A stretch of DNA of 64,000 nucleotides, taken from NCBI GenBank assembly GCA_019752015.1, contig JAIEMQ010000007.1:62001-126000 (forward strand), written 5' to 3'. The position numbers and the translations under genes were made by a program. Under the pieces are notes generated by a model that made no database searches, had not been told where the DNA came from, and saw only the letters and a list, made by a program, of their open reading frames with translations. Each line of letters opens with the position of its first letter. Position 1 is the stretch's first letter. Of the stretch, positions 17,325 through 25,818 are shown piece by piece. The DNA comes from Cyanobacteriota bacterium (GTDB taxonomy: Bacteria > Acidobacteriota > Vicinamibacteria > Vicinamibacterales > UBA2999).

Positions 17325-17695
17325 CGAACATGTTCTTCCAGAAGCCGGGAAAGCGGCCGTAATACTGAAAGCTTGGCTCCGCGAAGCCGGCTGACACCAT
17401 TGATCAGCGCTTTTACGAACGTCACCCGAGGGTTAGCGCCGTGATGCTCCCTCGCGAACTGGAGATAAGTGTCCGACGCATCCACGCCGACGACGGCATA
17501 GCCGCGCGAGCCGAGTTGGCCGGCAAGATACCCGTGCCCACAGCCGAGATCGCATATTGAGCTGACGTCTTTTTGTTCGCTGACGATCTCGAGCAATGTC
17601 TTCGCGACGCCGAGACCAATGGGGCCGTTGAAAGCATCACCGTCGGCAGCTTCGGGATGAACTGCGCCGCTATCCGGGACTTCGATTCCAGCCAC
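17291..17695 (-). pseudogene. Frameshifted, internally deleted SAM methyltransferase
   Basis: The frame opens normally and contains motif I ICDLGCGHGYLAGQLGSRGY and VVGVDAS, a class I methyltransferase. After about residue 95 (RVTFVKA) it leaves the expected fold. A different - strand frame at about 17311-17397 then encodes GFAEPSFQYYGRFPGFWKNM, the typical C-terminal beta-hairpin of the same enzyme family. So the gene has lost its middle and shifted frame. An intact copy would be about 220 residues. It lies 16 bases downstream of the - strand polysaccharide operon and may once have been its last gene. Confidence 0.7.
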
Positions 17696-17711
17696 GTTAG
17701 AATTCTACTCC

Positions 17712-18317
17712 TCACACCTTCCTGCCGCGATGCTCCCAGCGGCCGCGCGCGGTGATCCAGAACGACTGAAAGATCAGCACGAGGTCGACGCACAGTCCGG
17801 CGCGGCGGATGTAAAGCAGGTCGTAGCGAAACTTTCCATTGCGCGGCAGGTCGCGAGGCGCATGGACCTGCGCGACGCCCGTCAGCCCCGGCCTGACGGT
17901 GTGGCGCGCCTCGTAACCGCGAATCGCACTGAGCGGCAGCATTGAGCCATCCGCGGTCGTGTCCGCTTCGCCGGGCCGCAGCGGCCGCGGACCGACAATG
18001 CTCATGTCGCCGCGGAAGATGTTCCACAACTGCGGCAATTCATCGAACGCAGTAGCGCGCAGCAGTCGGCCGACGCGCGTGATGCGCGGATCGTTGACGG
18101 TGGCTTGAACGGCGCCCGTATGCTTCTCCGCATCCACGATCATCGAGCGGAACTTGAACGCCGGGAACACGCGGCAGTCCTTGCCGACGCGATCCTGGAT
18201 GAACAGCACCGGCCCGCCGTCTTCCAGCTTGATCGCCGCCGCGATCACCGCCGCGACCGGCGCAAACACCATCAAGCCCGCGCCCGACACGATGATGTCG
18301 AAGAGCCGCTTGATCAT
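17712..18317 (-). CDS. Initiating undecaprenyl-phosphate sugar-phosphate transferase, PglC-like
   Basis: A 201-residue bacterial sugar transferase that should place the first sugar-1-phosphate on undecaprenyl phosphate. The N-terminal hydrophobic re-entrant helix (DIIVSGAGLMVFAPVAAVIA) is followed by KFRSM (residues 55-59), the acidic FDELPQLWNI (91-100), GPRP (109-112) and RPGLTG (142-147), the complete catalytic signature. Length equals the minimal PglC class, lacking the N-terminal transmembrane domain of WcaJ/WbaP. The start overlaps the previous gene as ATGA. Last intact gene of the - strand operon. Confidence 0.92.
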   Translation of the reverse strand: MIKRLFDIIVSGAGLMVFAPVAAVIAAAIKLEDGGPVLFIQDRVGKDCRVFPAFKFRSMIVDAEKHTGAVQATVNDPRITRVGRLLRATAFDELPQLWNIFRGDMSIVGPRPLRPGEADTTADGSMLPLSAIRGYEARHTVRPGLTGVAQVHAPRDLPRNGKFRYDLLYIRRAGLCVDLVLIFQSFWITARGRWEHRGRKV

Positions 18318-19534
18318 GGCGCGGCCACTTCCTCGATCACCTGGGCGTGCGCCGCGACCTGGCGATCGCGCGCGAACAGCTCCGACGCGACGCGCGCGCG
18401 GACGCCCATCGAAGATCGCTCCGACGATTGATCGGCGAGCCGCATGATCGTGTCGGCGAGCTGCGCGGCATCGCCGGGCTCGACGAGAACGCCGCAGCGA
18501 TGACGCTCGGTCAGCGCGGCCACTTCGGACACGCCTTCGACCGCCGCGATGTAGGGCCGGCCGGCGGCCAGAATCGGATACAGCTTGCTGGGCACGATGT
18601 AGCCCGCGAGTCCGGGCTTGAGCGAGACGAGGCACACATCGCTCGACGCGTAGGTCCAGCGCAGTTGATCACGCGGCTGGAACGGCAGGAACCTGACGTT
18701 GTCGAGCCCTCGTGATTGAGCCGCGGCTTCAAGTGCAGCACGCCGATTGCCGTCGCCAATGAACAAGATGAGGATGTCGGGGCGCGCCTTCAACAAACCC
18801 GCGGCTTCAATGACGACGTCAAGGTTTTGCGAGAGGCCGATGTTGCCCGCGTGCAGCACGACAAATTTCGAATCGAGTTGATGGGCCGTCGAAAAATCGT
18901 TTCGCTTGTCGGACGGGATGATCGCAGACGTGTCGGCCCAGTTGTGGATCACAGTGATCTTGGCGGGCTCCGCGCCCTTGCCGTGAATCAGGCGCGACGC
19001 CATTGTGTCGCCGAGCGCGACGATGCGCCGCGCGCGCGCCACCATGAAACGATTCAGCCGCTCGAGCAGCGCGTTGATCACCGGACTGTGAAAATCCTCG
19101 AGCAGCCCGGCGACCTCCGGAAAAATATCCTGGCAGAAGAAGATCACGCCGTGACGCGGCCGCGCGGCGAGCGCCGCCAGCCCGATGATCGGCGGGTCGG
19201 TCAGCGCAATCGTCACGTCCTGGCGCGGCAATCGCACCGCCGCACACACCGCCGAGCAGAAGTAGGTGACGTAATTCATGGCGCGACCCGCGAACCGCCG
19301 CGGCGAAAAGGTGGTGCCTCGTGCGCGGATAATGGTCACGCCGTTGCGGACCTGCCTTGCCGGCAATGCTTCGGTGCTGCTGACCGGATAGCCGGTCACC
19401 ACGGTTACGTCGAGGCCGTGCTTCGCGACGAGATCTTCGGCGAGCTCGGTCAGCAGCTGCCCGGTCGCGCCGGTGTCCGGCCAGTACGACCGGTTGAAAT
19501 AGCACACGCGCAACGGGGCGCTGCCGCCATCCAT
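18314..19534 (-). CDS. Glycosyltransferase family 4, WbuB/WcaI-like
   Basis: A 406-residue GT4 enzyme beginning RVCYFNRSYWPDTGATGQLL, which resembles the WcaI/WbuB N-terminus. The donor half has FVVLHAGNIGLSQNLDVVIE near 220 and KPGLAGYIVPSKLYPILAAG near 320-340. The start overlaps the carbamoyltransferase stop (TGATG), and the end overlaps the initiating transferase gene. In many loci a WbuB-like enzyme acts second, after the initiating transferase, often adding L-FucNAc or related sugars. That fits the L-6-deoxy-HexNAc pathway upstream, but the link is inference. Confidence 0.87.
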   Translation of the reverse strand: MDGGSAPLRVCYFNRSYWPDTGATGQLLTELAEDLVAKHGLDVTVVTGYPVSSTEALPARQVRNGVTIIRARGTTFSPRRFAGRAMNYVTYFCSAVCAAVRLPRQDVTIALTDPPIIGLAALAARPRHGVIFFCQDIFPEVAGLLEDFHSPVINALLERLNRFMVARARRIVALGDTMASRLIHGKGAEPAKITVIHNWADTSAIIPSDKRNDFSTAHQLDSKFVVLHAGNIGLSQNLDVVIEAAGLLKARPDILILFIGDGNRRAALEAAAQSRGLDNVRFLPFQPRDQLRWTYASSDVCLVSLKPGLAGYIVPSKLYPILAAGRPYIAAVEGVSEVAALTERHRCGVLVEPGDAAQLADTIMRLADQSSERSSMGVRARVASELFARDRQVAAHAQVIEEVAAP

Positions 19535-21276
19535 CAGCGTCGCTTGCGCAGCAGGTGCGGGCCCATCACGAGCACGTCCATGTCGGTTCGCAGGAAGCAG
19601 TCGAGCGCCTGCTCCGGCCGCTCGACGATCGGCTCGTTTTCGTTGAACGACGTGTTGAGCAGCACCGGCACGCCGGTCTGCTTCTGGAACGCGCGAATCA
19701 ACGCCCAGTAGCGCGCGTTGCTGATCTGCGTGACCGACTGCAGCCGTCCGGAGCCGTCGACGTGCGTGACCGCGGGAATCACGTCGCGCTTCTCGGGCCG
19801 CACCGGGTAGACCTGGATCATGAACGGATCGTGCACGGCGTCGACGAAGTACTCGTCGATCGATTCCGCAAGGATCGACGGCGCGAACGGACGGAAGCGC
19901 TCGCGGAACTTGATCTTCTGGTTGATGATGTCGCGCATGTCCTTGCGCCGCGGATCGGCGAGGATGCTGCGATTGCCAAGGGCGCGCGCGCCCCATTCCA
20001 TGCGGCCCTGGAACCAGCCGACGATGTTCCCTTCGGCGAGGGCAGCGGCGGTGGTCTCACACAATGCCGCTTCGTCAGGAAGCGTGGTCAACGACGAGCG
20101 GCCCTGTTCCACCACGCGGCTGTTGCGGATCACCACGGCGATCGCATCGGCGTCGTACTCGGTGCCCCAGTATGAATGCTCCATGCGCGGGATTTCGTAC
20201 GTGCCGCTCGCATGCCAGGCATCGAGTGCCGCGCCAAGCGCGGTGCCGTTGTCGCCGGCCGCGGGTTGAATGAAGACGCTCTTGAACGGCGTATTCTGCC
20301 GGATCTTGCCGTTGGCGACGCTGTTCATGGCGCAGCCGCCGGCAAAGCACAGCGCATCGGACGGCACACGCGCGTGGGCGCCGCGCAGGATGTGGAACGC
20401 CGCCTGCTCGTAGACTTTCTGCACGGACGCCGCGATGTTTTCGTGAACGCTGCCGACGGTATCATCGGGGCGGCGTCCCGGACCGAGCAGCTCGATCAGG
20501 CGATCGCTGTAGACATCAGGCACGTTCGGCTCGCCCGAATCCCAGCGCATCGTGATCTCGCCGGTCCAGTGCCGGAAGTAATCGAGATTGAGCGTGAATC
20601 CACCCTCGGGCTCGAGCCGCACCAGCTTCGATAACGCATCAACGTGCGTCGGCGTGCCGTAGGGCGCGAGGCCCATCACCTTGAACTCGTCGCCGTATTT
20701 CTTGAAGCCGAGATACTGCGTGATGGCGAGATAGAACAGGCCGAGCGAATGCGGAAAGTAGACGCGATCGATCACTTCAAGCCGTCCGCGCTGGCCGCGC
20801 GCCAGCGACACGCTGACGAAATCGCCGAAGCCGTCGATCGCAACGCATGCCGCGTCGGTCATGCCGCTGGTGTAATAGGCGCTCGCCAGGTGCGCGGGAT
20901 GATGCTCGACGAAACGCGCGACGATCCGTGATGAATCGAGATTGAACGTCCTGGCGATGACATCGGGAATGCTCGCCTGCGTTGTCGCCGTATTGCGGTA
21001 CTGGCCGAGCAGCCGCGGCCCTGGCCGATGCGTCAGGCCGAACCATGCCTTCTGCACGAGGTGCACGCGGCGGCCGCGCGCGATCGCCCAGACATCGACA
21101 TCGGCCGGCGTGGCACCGGCCATCTCCAGACCGCGCCTGATCGCGTTTTGAGGAAAACCAGCGACGTGCTTGATGCGGCAGAATCGCTCTTCTTCGAGCG
21201 CGGCGACGAGTTGGCCGTCGCGCAGCACGGCCGCGGCGACGTCACCGTGATACGCGTTGAGTCCGACGATCAGCAT
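19534..21276 (-). CDS. Carbamoyltransferase (NodU/CmcH family)
   Basis: A 580-residue O-carbamoyltransferase. The N-terminal Kae1-like domain has LIVGLNAYHGDVAAAV, the metal-binding HHPAHLASAYYTSG and AIDGFGD. The C-terminal domain has CFAGGCAMNSVANGKI and GRMEWGARALGNRSILADPR, the family signature. It should transfer carbamoyl phosphate, via carbamoyl-AMP, to a sugar hydroxyl. Within this operon it probably carbamoylates the polysaccharide repeat. Four bases separate it from the upstream polymerase/ligase gene. Confidence 0.93.
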   Translation of the reverse strand: MLIVGLNAYHGDVAAAVLRDGQLVAALEEERFCRIKHVAGFPQNAIRRGLEMAGATPADVDVWAIARGRRVHLVQKAWFGLTHRPGPRLLGQYRNTATTQASIPDVIARTFNLDSSRIVARFVEHHPAHLASAYYTSGMTDAACVAIDGFGDFVSVSLARGQRGRLEVIDRVYFPHSLGLFYLAITQYLGFKKYGDEFKVMGLAPYGTPTHVDALSKLVRLEPEGGFTLNLDYFRHWTGEITMRWDSGEPNVPDVYSDRLIELLGPGRRPDDTVGSVHENIAASVQKVYEQAAFHILRGAHARVPSDALCFAGGCAMNSVANGKIRQNTPFKSVFIQPAAGDNGTALGAALDAWHASGTYEIPRMEHSYWGTEYDADAIAVVIRNSRVVEQGRSSLTTLPDEAALCETTAAALAEGNIVGWFQGRMEWGARALGNRSILADPRRKDMRDIINQKIKFRERFRPFAPSILAESIDEYFVDAVHDPFMIQVYPVRPEKRDVIPAVTHVDGSGRLQSVTQISNARYWALIRAFQKQTGVPVLLNTSFNENEPIVERPEQALDCFLRTDMDVLVMGPHLLRKRR

Positions 21277-21280
21277 CCGC

Positions 21281-22720
21281 CTACGCCATCCTGACGCGCA
21301 CCGGCGGCGGCGTCAGCAGTTCCGGCGTCACCGGCGCCGCGCCCGGCTTGTGCTCGCGGCGATAGAGCAGCAGGCCGCCCGCCACGCCCGCGAGCACGGC
21401 GTTGGCCGGCATGATCAGCGAAATCTCCCAGACGCTTTGCGCCGCCATGCCCGCAAGGCCCCCGGCGGCGCCGACGCGGACCCAGAACATTTCTCCTTTA
21501 TCGGAGTGAACCGCCCGATACCCCAGCAGCGCGAGCGCAATCAGCGACCACAGTGCGGGCAGCGCGACCAGCAACCCGCCTTCGCACAGCACCTGGAGAT
21601 AGTGCGAGTGCGCGTTGTTGAAATGCGCCCAGCGCCGCATGGCGCCGACCCAGACGCGCGACTCCTGGTAGACGATCATCGCGTCCGAGAACGTCCCGGC
21701 GCCGGTGCCGGTCAGCCAGAAGTCTTTCGCGATCGGCATCGACTCGCGCCAGATCGCCGTGCGGCTGGTGGCCGTGGTGGTGGTGTCGAAACTCTGGGTG
21801 ATGCGAGTCGCCCATCGATCGACATCGACGAACAGCACCACAATCAACAGCACGCCGCCAATCACCGCCAGCGTTCCGGGCAGGTTGGTGCGCTCGGTGT
21901 TCATGCGGGGCCGCCCGAGCCGCCACGCGACCACCGCGGCGACGCCAAGACCGGCGAGCGCGGAGCGCGACAGCGTCAACAGCAGGACGCCGACGATCAG
22001 CATCACCGCCACGGCGGTGAACACGATCCCCGAGCTCATCACCTGGCCGATTGATTCGCGCCACCGGCCGCGACGCATCGGATGGATCTTGGAGCGCGCC
22101 ACGAAGTAGCCGGCGACCGGCGGCGCCACCATCAGCAGCCAGCCGCCAAAGTGGTTGCGATTGACGAAGGCGCCCATCGGGCTGGCGCTCCGCACCTCGG
22201 GCTCGAGCATGAACAGCACGCTGCGCGGCGACACCGCCTTTTGAATGAGCGCCGCGACGGCGAACGCCGTCGCCATGAACGTCAGCGCGCGGCAGAACGA
22301 TCGCGTGCTGCCGCCGGCGCTGAACGTGGCTCGCGACGTCCAGAACGTCAGCACGCCGAGCGCGACGGTGGCGAGCGCGATCAGCGTGGCTTCCGGATCG
22401 ACGGACAGCGACGCCCAACCTGGTGCGGTGCCGCCGAAAGGATCGAGCTGCGTGGCTTCAGCGATGCGCGAGCGATGCGGTGACAACGTCTGCACGATCG
22501 ATACGGGCAGCGGCAGCGCTTGAAGAGCGATCGCGGCGAGCAGCGCGACCAGGCCGAGATCGAGCGAGCGCCACCGTCCCGTGATCGCAAAGGTTCGTCG
22601 AGGTGAGATCAGTGCGGCGCCGAGGGCGAGGGCCAGCAGCACCCACAAACTCCACGGCGTGCCGCCCGCGAAGAGCAGGTAAGAAGCGGCGACGAGGAGG
22701 ACGAGCAGCAGCCGCTGCAC
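21281..22720 (-). CDS. O-antigen ligase/polymerase domain membrane protein (Wzy_C)
   Basis: A 479-residue protein with ten or more transmembrane segments. A periplasmic loop contains NRNHFGGWLL, TGTGAGTFSDAMIVYQ and FNNAHSHYLQVLCEGG; the last matches the Wzy_C/WaaL signature with an essential His. Such proteins either ligate or polymerise undecaprenyl-linked glycans. Because a second candidate polymerase is encoded at 11293-12663, one may polymerise and the other ligate. It sits between the chain-length kinase and the carbamoyltransferase with gaps of three and four bases. Confidence 0.87.
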   Translation of the reverse strand: MQRLLLVLLVAASYLLFAGGTPWSLWVLLALALGAALISPRRTFAITGRWRSLDLGLVALLAAIALQALPLPVSIVQTLSPHRSRIAEATQLDPFGGTAPGWASLSVDPEATLIALATVALGVLTFWTSRATFSAGGSTRSFCRALTFMATAFAVAALIQKAVSPRSVLFMLEPEVRSASPMGAFVNRNHFGGWLLMVAPPVAGYFVARSKIHPMRRGRWRESIGQVMSSGIVFTAVAVMLIVGVLLLTLSRSALAGLGVAAVVAWRLGRPRMNTERTNLPGTLAVIGGVLLIVVLFVDVDRWATRITQSFDTTTTATSRTAIWRESMPIAKDFWLTGTGAGTFSDAMIVYQESRVWVGAMRRWAHFNNAHSHYLQVLCEGGLLVALPALWSLIALALLGYRAVHSDKGEMFWVRVGAAGGLAGMAAQSVWEISLIMPANAVLAGVAGGLLLYRREHKPGAAPVTPELLTPPPVRVRMA

Positions 22721-22723
22721 AGA

Positions 22724-24964
22724 TCAGGCTGCCGGGGATTCCGCGTAGTAGTTCTTGTACTGGTGGCCGTAGTAGCGCGAGTAGTAGTACTTATTGCGGC
22801 CGAAGTTCACCTTGTTCAGCACCGCCAGCACGTTGCGCGGGTTGCTGCCGAGCAGGGTTTCCACGGCGCGCTCCGCGAGTCTCCAGCGCGTCATCTCCGC
22901 GCCGATCACGAACGTCACCGCGGCGACGAGCGGCGCGAGGATCACGGCGTCGGTCACGGCGAGCACCGGCGGCGTGTCGATGATGATCCAGTCGAACGGA
23001 CCGGTCTCGAGACCCGACAGCAGTGCGCGCATGCGATCCGACGCGAGCAGCTCCGACGGATTCGCGGGCGTGCGGCCGGCGGTGATGGTCAGCAGGTTCG
23101 GATCGTGGGTGCGCTGCACCACTTCGCGCATGCGGGCCTGGCCGGCCAGCAGCTGTGACAGGCCGCGATCGTTGTTCATCCGCAGCGCTTTGTGCACACT
23201 GGGGCGGCGCATATCCGCGTCGATCAGCAACACGCGCGCGCCGCCGACGGCCAGCGCCATCGCGATGTTCACCGCGGTCGTGGTCTTGCCTTCGAGCGGC
23301 TGCGAGCTGGCGACGGCGACAATACGCGGGCCGGTGCCGGGCAGCTGCGCCGCGAGCGCGGTACGAATCGATCGATACGCTTCGCCGAAGTCGTGCGGCA
23401 CGGGGCCGGAGATCAGCGGATGCCGATCGCCGGAGACGATCGGCACCAGGCCGAGGAACTTCAGCTTCAGCCGGCGCGAGATGTCGTCCGGCGTCTTGAC
23501 CGTGTCGTCGAGGTAATCGATGCCGAAGGCGAGACCGAGTCCGAGCGCGATGCCGAGGGCGATCGCGTAGGCCCAGTCACGGCGATGGTTGGGCGTGAAC
23601 GGCTCTCCGGGGATTTCCGCCTTGTCGACGAGGCGCACGTTGTTGGTGCGGCTGTTGGCGACAACGCGCAGTTCCTTCTCGCGCGTCACGAGCTGGTTGT
23701 AAATGGTGTGGTTGGATTCCGCTTCGCGCAGCAGCACGGCGTAATCAACGCCCTTGCGGCCGAGCGCGGTGGCCTGCTTCTTGGACTCGCCGAGCTGCGC
23801 CGTCATCTCGCGCTCCTGCTGCACGGCGTTCTCGTATTCGCTCCTGGCGTTGTTCCGGGCCTTGCGAATCTCTTCCTTCAGCTGCGCCTCGGCGTTGTTG
23901 TACGCCATGACCGCCTTCTGATATTCGGGGTGGCGCTCGCCGTAGCGCTCGGTCGCGCTCGACCTGGCCTGCGCCAGCGCGTTCAGCTGGACGCGCAGGT
24001 TCTGGATGCTGACGTTGTTGAGGACCGACGAAATCGACTCGACATCGTCGCCGGCCGCCTCGATCTGCCGCCACAAGCCTTCCTTGGCGATGCGGTCCAT
24101 CCGCGCTTTCATCGCGGAGTCGTTGGTCGCCGTCAGCCGCGCGACGACGATGTTCTGGTTGCTGTCGAGCGCGCCGGCATCCTGCGTTTCCTTGTACTGC
24201 GCCAGCTTGAGATCGCTTTCCTTGACGAGCTCACCCTGTTTTTGCACTTCGCCCGTCAGCCAATCGGCGCTGGCGTTGAGCGTCGACACCTTCAACTCGA
24301 GGTTGTGCGTGACGTACTCGTTCGCAAAGGTGTTGGCGGCGAGCGCGGCAAACTGCGGATCGGCGGACTCGAAGATCATGTCGACCAGCTGGCTGCCGCG
24401 GATTTGCGCCACGTTGAAGCGCGCCAGCAGCACGTCGGGAACCGTCGAGGCATCAACCGCGGTGAAGCTCTTGGCAGTGGCCGGCGGCTCCGCCGTCTTC
24501 GACGTGATGATGCGATACGGCCACCCGGCGTAGTACTTGATCCACGCGATGGTCATCGCGAGCTGCGTCGGCTTGGGACCCTGGCCGTTGAACTCGGCCA
24601 CCTTGGTCATGTCGATCTTCGACGCGACGCGCTGCGCGAGGTCGCGGCCCTTCATGATGCGCAGCTGCGTCTGCATGTACATTTCCGGATCGCCGCTCGG
24701 CAGGTTGCGCGCGATTTCGGAAGGCGTGGCAATGTCGGCGTTCGGATCCTCGACGAGCACCCGGGCGACGGCGCGATACGCCGGCACGCGCGTGTAGCTG
24801 TCGACCATCACCCAGCTGACGACGAGCACGAAGACGGCAATCGTGGCCCAGCGGTACTTGTAGAGCACCGACAGCCGATCGAACAGATGCGGATCGGCCC
24901 CGGTCGGCCCGGTGGCCGGCGGCAGCGTCGTCGTCGATGGTGAGTCGGGCGTGGTCGTCGACAT
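22724..24964 (-). CDS. Polysaccharide copolymerase with tyrosine autokinase (Wzz-BY-kinase fusion)
   Basis: A 746-residue inner membrane protein. The N-terminal Wzz region has a first transmembrane helix at about 36-52, a long coiled-coil periplasmic domain to about 460 and a second helix near 470. The cytoplasmic BY-kinase has Walker A SSQPLEGKTTT (554-564, Lys560), Walker A' LLIDADMRRP (579-588) and Walker B IIIDTPP. Eight tyrosines crowd the last 21 residues (726-740), the autophosphorylation cluster. It sets chain length and export. No separate Wza porin gene follows it in this window. Confidence 0.94.
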   Translation of the reverse strand: MSTTTPDSPSTTTLPPATGPTGADPHLFDRLSVLYKYRWATIAVFVLVVSWVMVDSYTRVPAYRAVARVLVEDPNADIATPSEIARNLPSGDPEMYMQTQLRIMKGRDLAQRVASKIDMTKVAEFNGQGPKPTQLAMTIAWIKYYAGWPYRIITSKTAEPPATAKSFTAVDASTVPDVLLARFNVAQIRGSQLVDMIFESADPQFAALAANTFANEYVTHNLELKVSTLNASADWLTGEVQKQGELVKESDLKLAQYKETQDAGALDSNQNIVVARLTATNDSAMKARMDRIAKEGLWRQIEAAGDDVESISSVLNNVSIQNLRVQLNALAQARSSATERYGERHPEYQKAVMAYNNAEAQLKEEIRKARNNARSEYENAVQQEREMTAQLGESKKQATALGRKGVDYAVLLREAESNHTIYNQLVTREKELRVVANSRTNNVRLVDKAEIPGEPFTPNHRRDWAYAIALGIALGLGLAFGIDYLDDTVKTPDDISRRLKLKFLGLVPIVSGDRHPLISGPVPHDFGEAYRSIRTALAAQLPGTGPRIVAVASSQPLEGKTTTAVNIAMALAVGGARVLLIDADMRRPSVHKALRMNNDRGLSQLLAGQARMREVVQRTHDPNLLTITAGRTPANPSELLASDRMRALLSGLETGPFDWIIIDTPPVLAVTDAVILAPLVAAVTFVIGAEMTRWRLAERAVETLLGSNPRNVLAVLNKVNFGRNKYYYSRYYGHQYKNYYAESPAA

Positions 24965-24976
24965 CAGCGCGAGTCT

Positions 24977-25543
24977 CTATTGCGGCTTGAAGGGTGAGAC
25001 CGGCTCTCCGGAGTCGACCGGCTGAATGCTCTGCTCGAGCGCGATGGCCACCGTCTGCGCCGTCATCGAGGTCGCCGCGCTCATGCCGAAGAAGTTCGTC
25101 ATGCTTTGCGGCATCACCAGGCGGCGGCTCTCCCAGCGTCCGGGGAGCTGCACCACGGTGTTCAGCGTTTCGTAACGGGCGAGCGCGCCGGCGTTGCTGA
25201 GCGCGACAATGTAGCCGTCGACCATGATCATCTCGACAACGTAGGTGCCGGGGTTGTCGACGAGGAACTGATACTCGCCGTTGTCGTCGGTATCACTCTG
25301 CTGCTGCACGTTGCCGTTGGTCAGGTTGCGGAGCTGCACGCGCGCGTGCGGGACCGGCATCTGCCGGATGTCAACGACCTGGCCGATGATTCTGGTGTCG
25401 CCCTTGTTGCCGATCGGGCGCCACGACTCCGCGAAATTGACGCCCTGACGCTGCCGGACGAGCGTAGCCGTGCCCTGCGCGCCGAGTCCCGCGACCGACG
25501 CGATCAACAGCGCGACGACGATCAGGCTTTTGTGCGTACCCAT
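24977..25543 (-). CDS. Secreted CarboxypepD_reg/Cna-B-like protein, first gene of the export operon
   Basis: A 188-residue protein with a Sec signal peptide (SLIVVALLIASVAGLGAQG). Residues about 50-125 form a carboxypeptidase-regulatory-like beta-sandwich: RIIGQVVDIRQMPVPHARVQL, DDNGEYQFLVDNPGTYVVEM. The remainder is unassigned. It lies 12 bases before the Wzz-kinase gene and leads a seven-gene operon. Regulatory-like domains usually serve as adhesion or scaffold modules in secreted proteins, so it may assist surface display or export. That role is inference; no catalytic residues are visible. Confidence 0.8.
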   Translation of the reverse strand: MGTHKSLIVVALLIASVAGLGAQGTATLVRQRQGVNFAESWRPIGNKGDTRIIGQVVDIRQMPVPHARVQLRNLTNGNVQQQSDTDDNGEYQFLVDNPGTYVVEMIMVDGYIVALSNAGALARYETLNTVVQLPGRWESRRLVMPQSMTNFFGMSAATSMTAQTVAIALEQSIQPVDSGEPVSPFKPQ

Positions 25544-25818
25544 AGCAGTCCCTCTATCCAGGGGCGCTCCTCACTACACAATATTAGGTGACCTTCATAT
25601 TATCGGACGCCCTCTATATCTCAGTAGTCTATATGACAGTATACGACAATAACGTCCAAAATGTCTATACTTGCACGAACTGTCCGAAATTGTTGAGTTT
25701 TCGGCCCGTTATCCAGCCCAACCGGTGGGAAAAATTGCGGAAACCGTCCGCTTCCAGCGGGTAGCATTCAAAAGCGACAATCCGTAAACGGCCCGGGAAA
25801 GGATCACGTAAGCCAGTC
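25544..25818. promoter_or_regulatory. AT-rich divergent promoter region
   Basis: This 275-bp spacer separates the - strand polysaccharide operon from the + strand propeller operon. The section 25585-25700 is far richer in A/T than the surrounding genes (for example TCTATATGACAGTATAC and a GATAAT-like -10 on the - strand). It most likely holds both promoters. I could not assign -35/-10 pairs with confidence. A GAGGG ribosome-site-like sequence lies six bases before the start at 25543. Confidence 0.6.

Noticed and set aside
23192..24943. 583-codon + strand frame antisense to the Wzz-kinase gene
   Set aside because: Shadow of the kinase coding sequence; no motif and no plausible start.
1..25543. 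Exosortase/PEP-CTERM-linked polysaccharide locus
   Set aside because: No exosortase, PEP-CTERM tail or XrtA-associated marker was found in this window, although asparagine-synthase-like proteins are also common in such loci.
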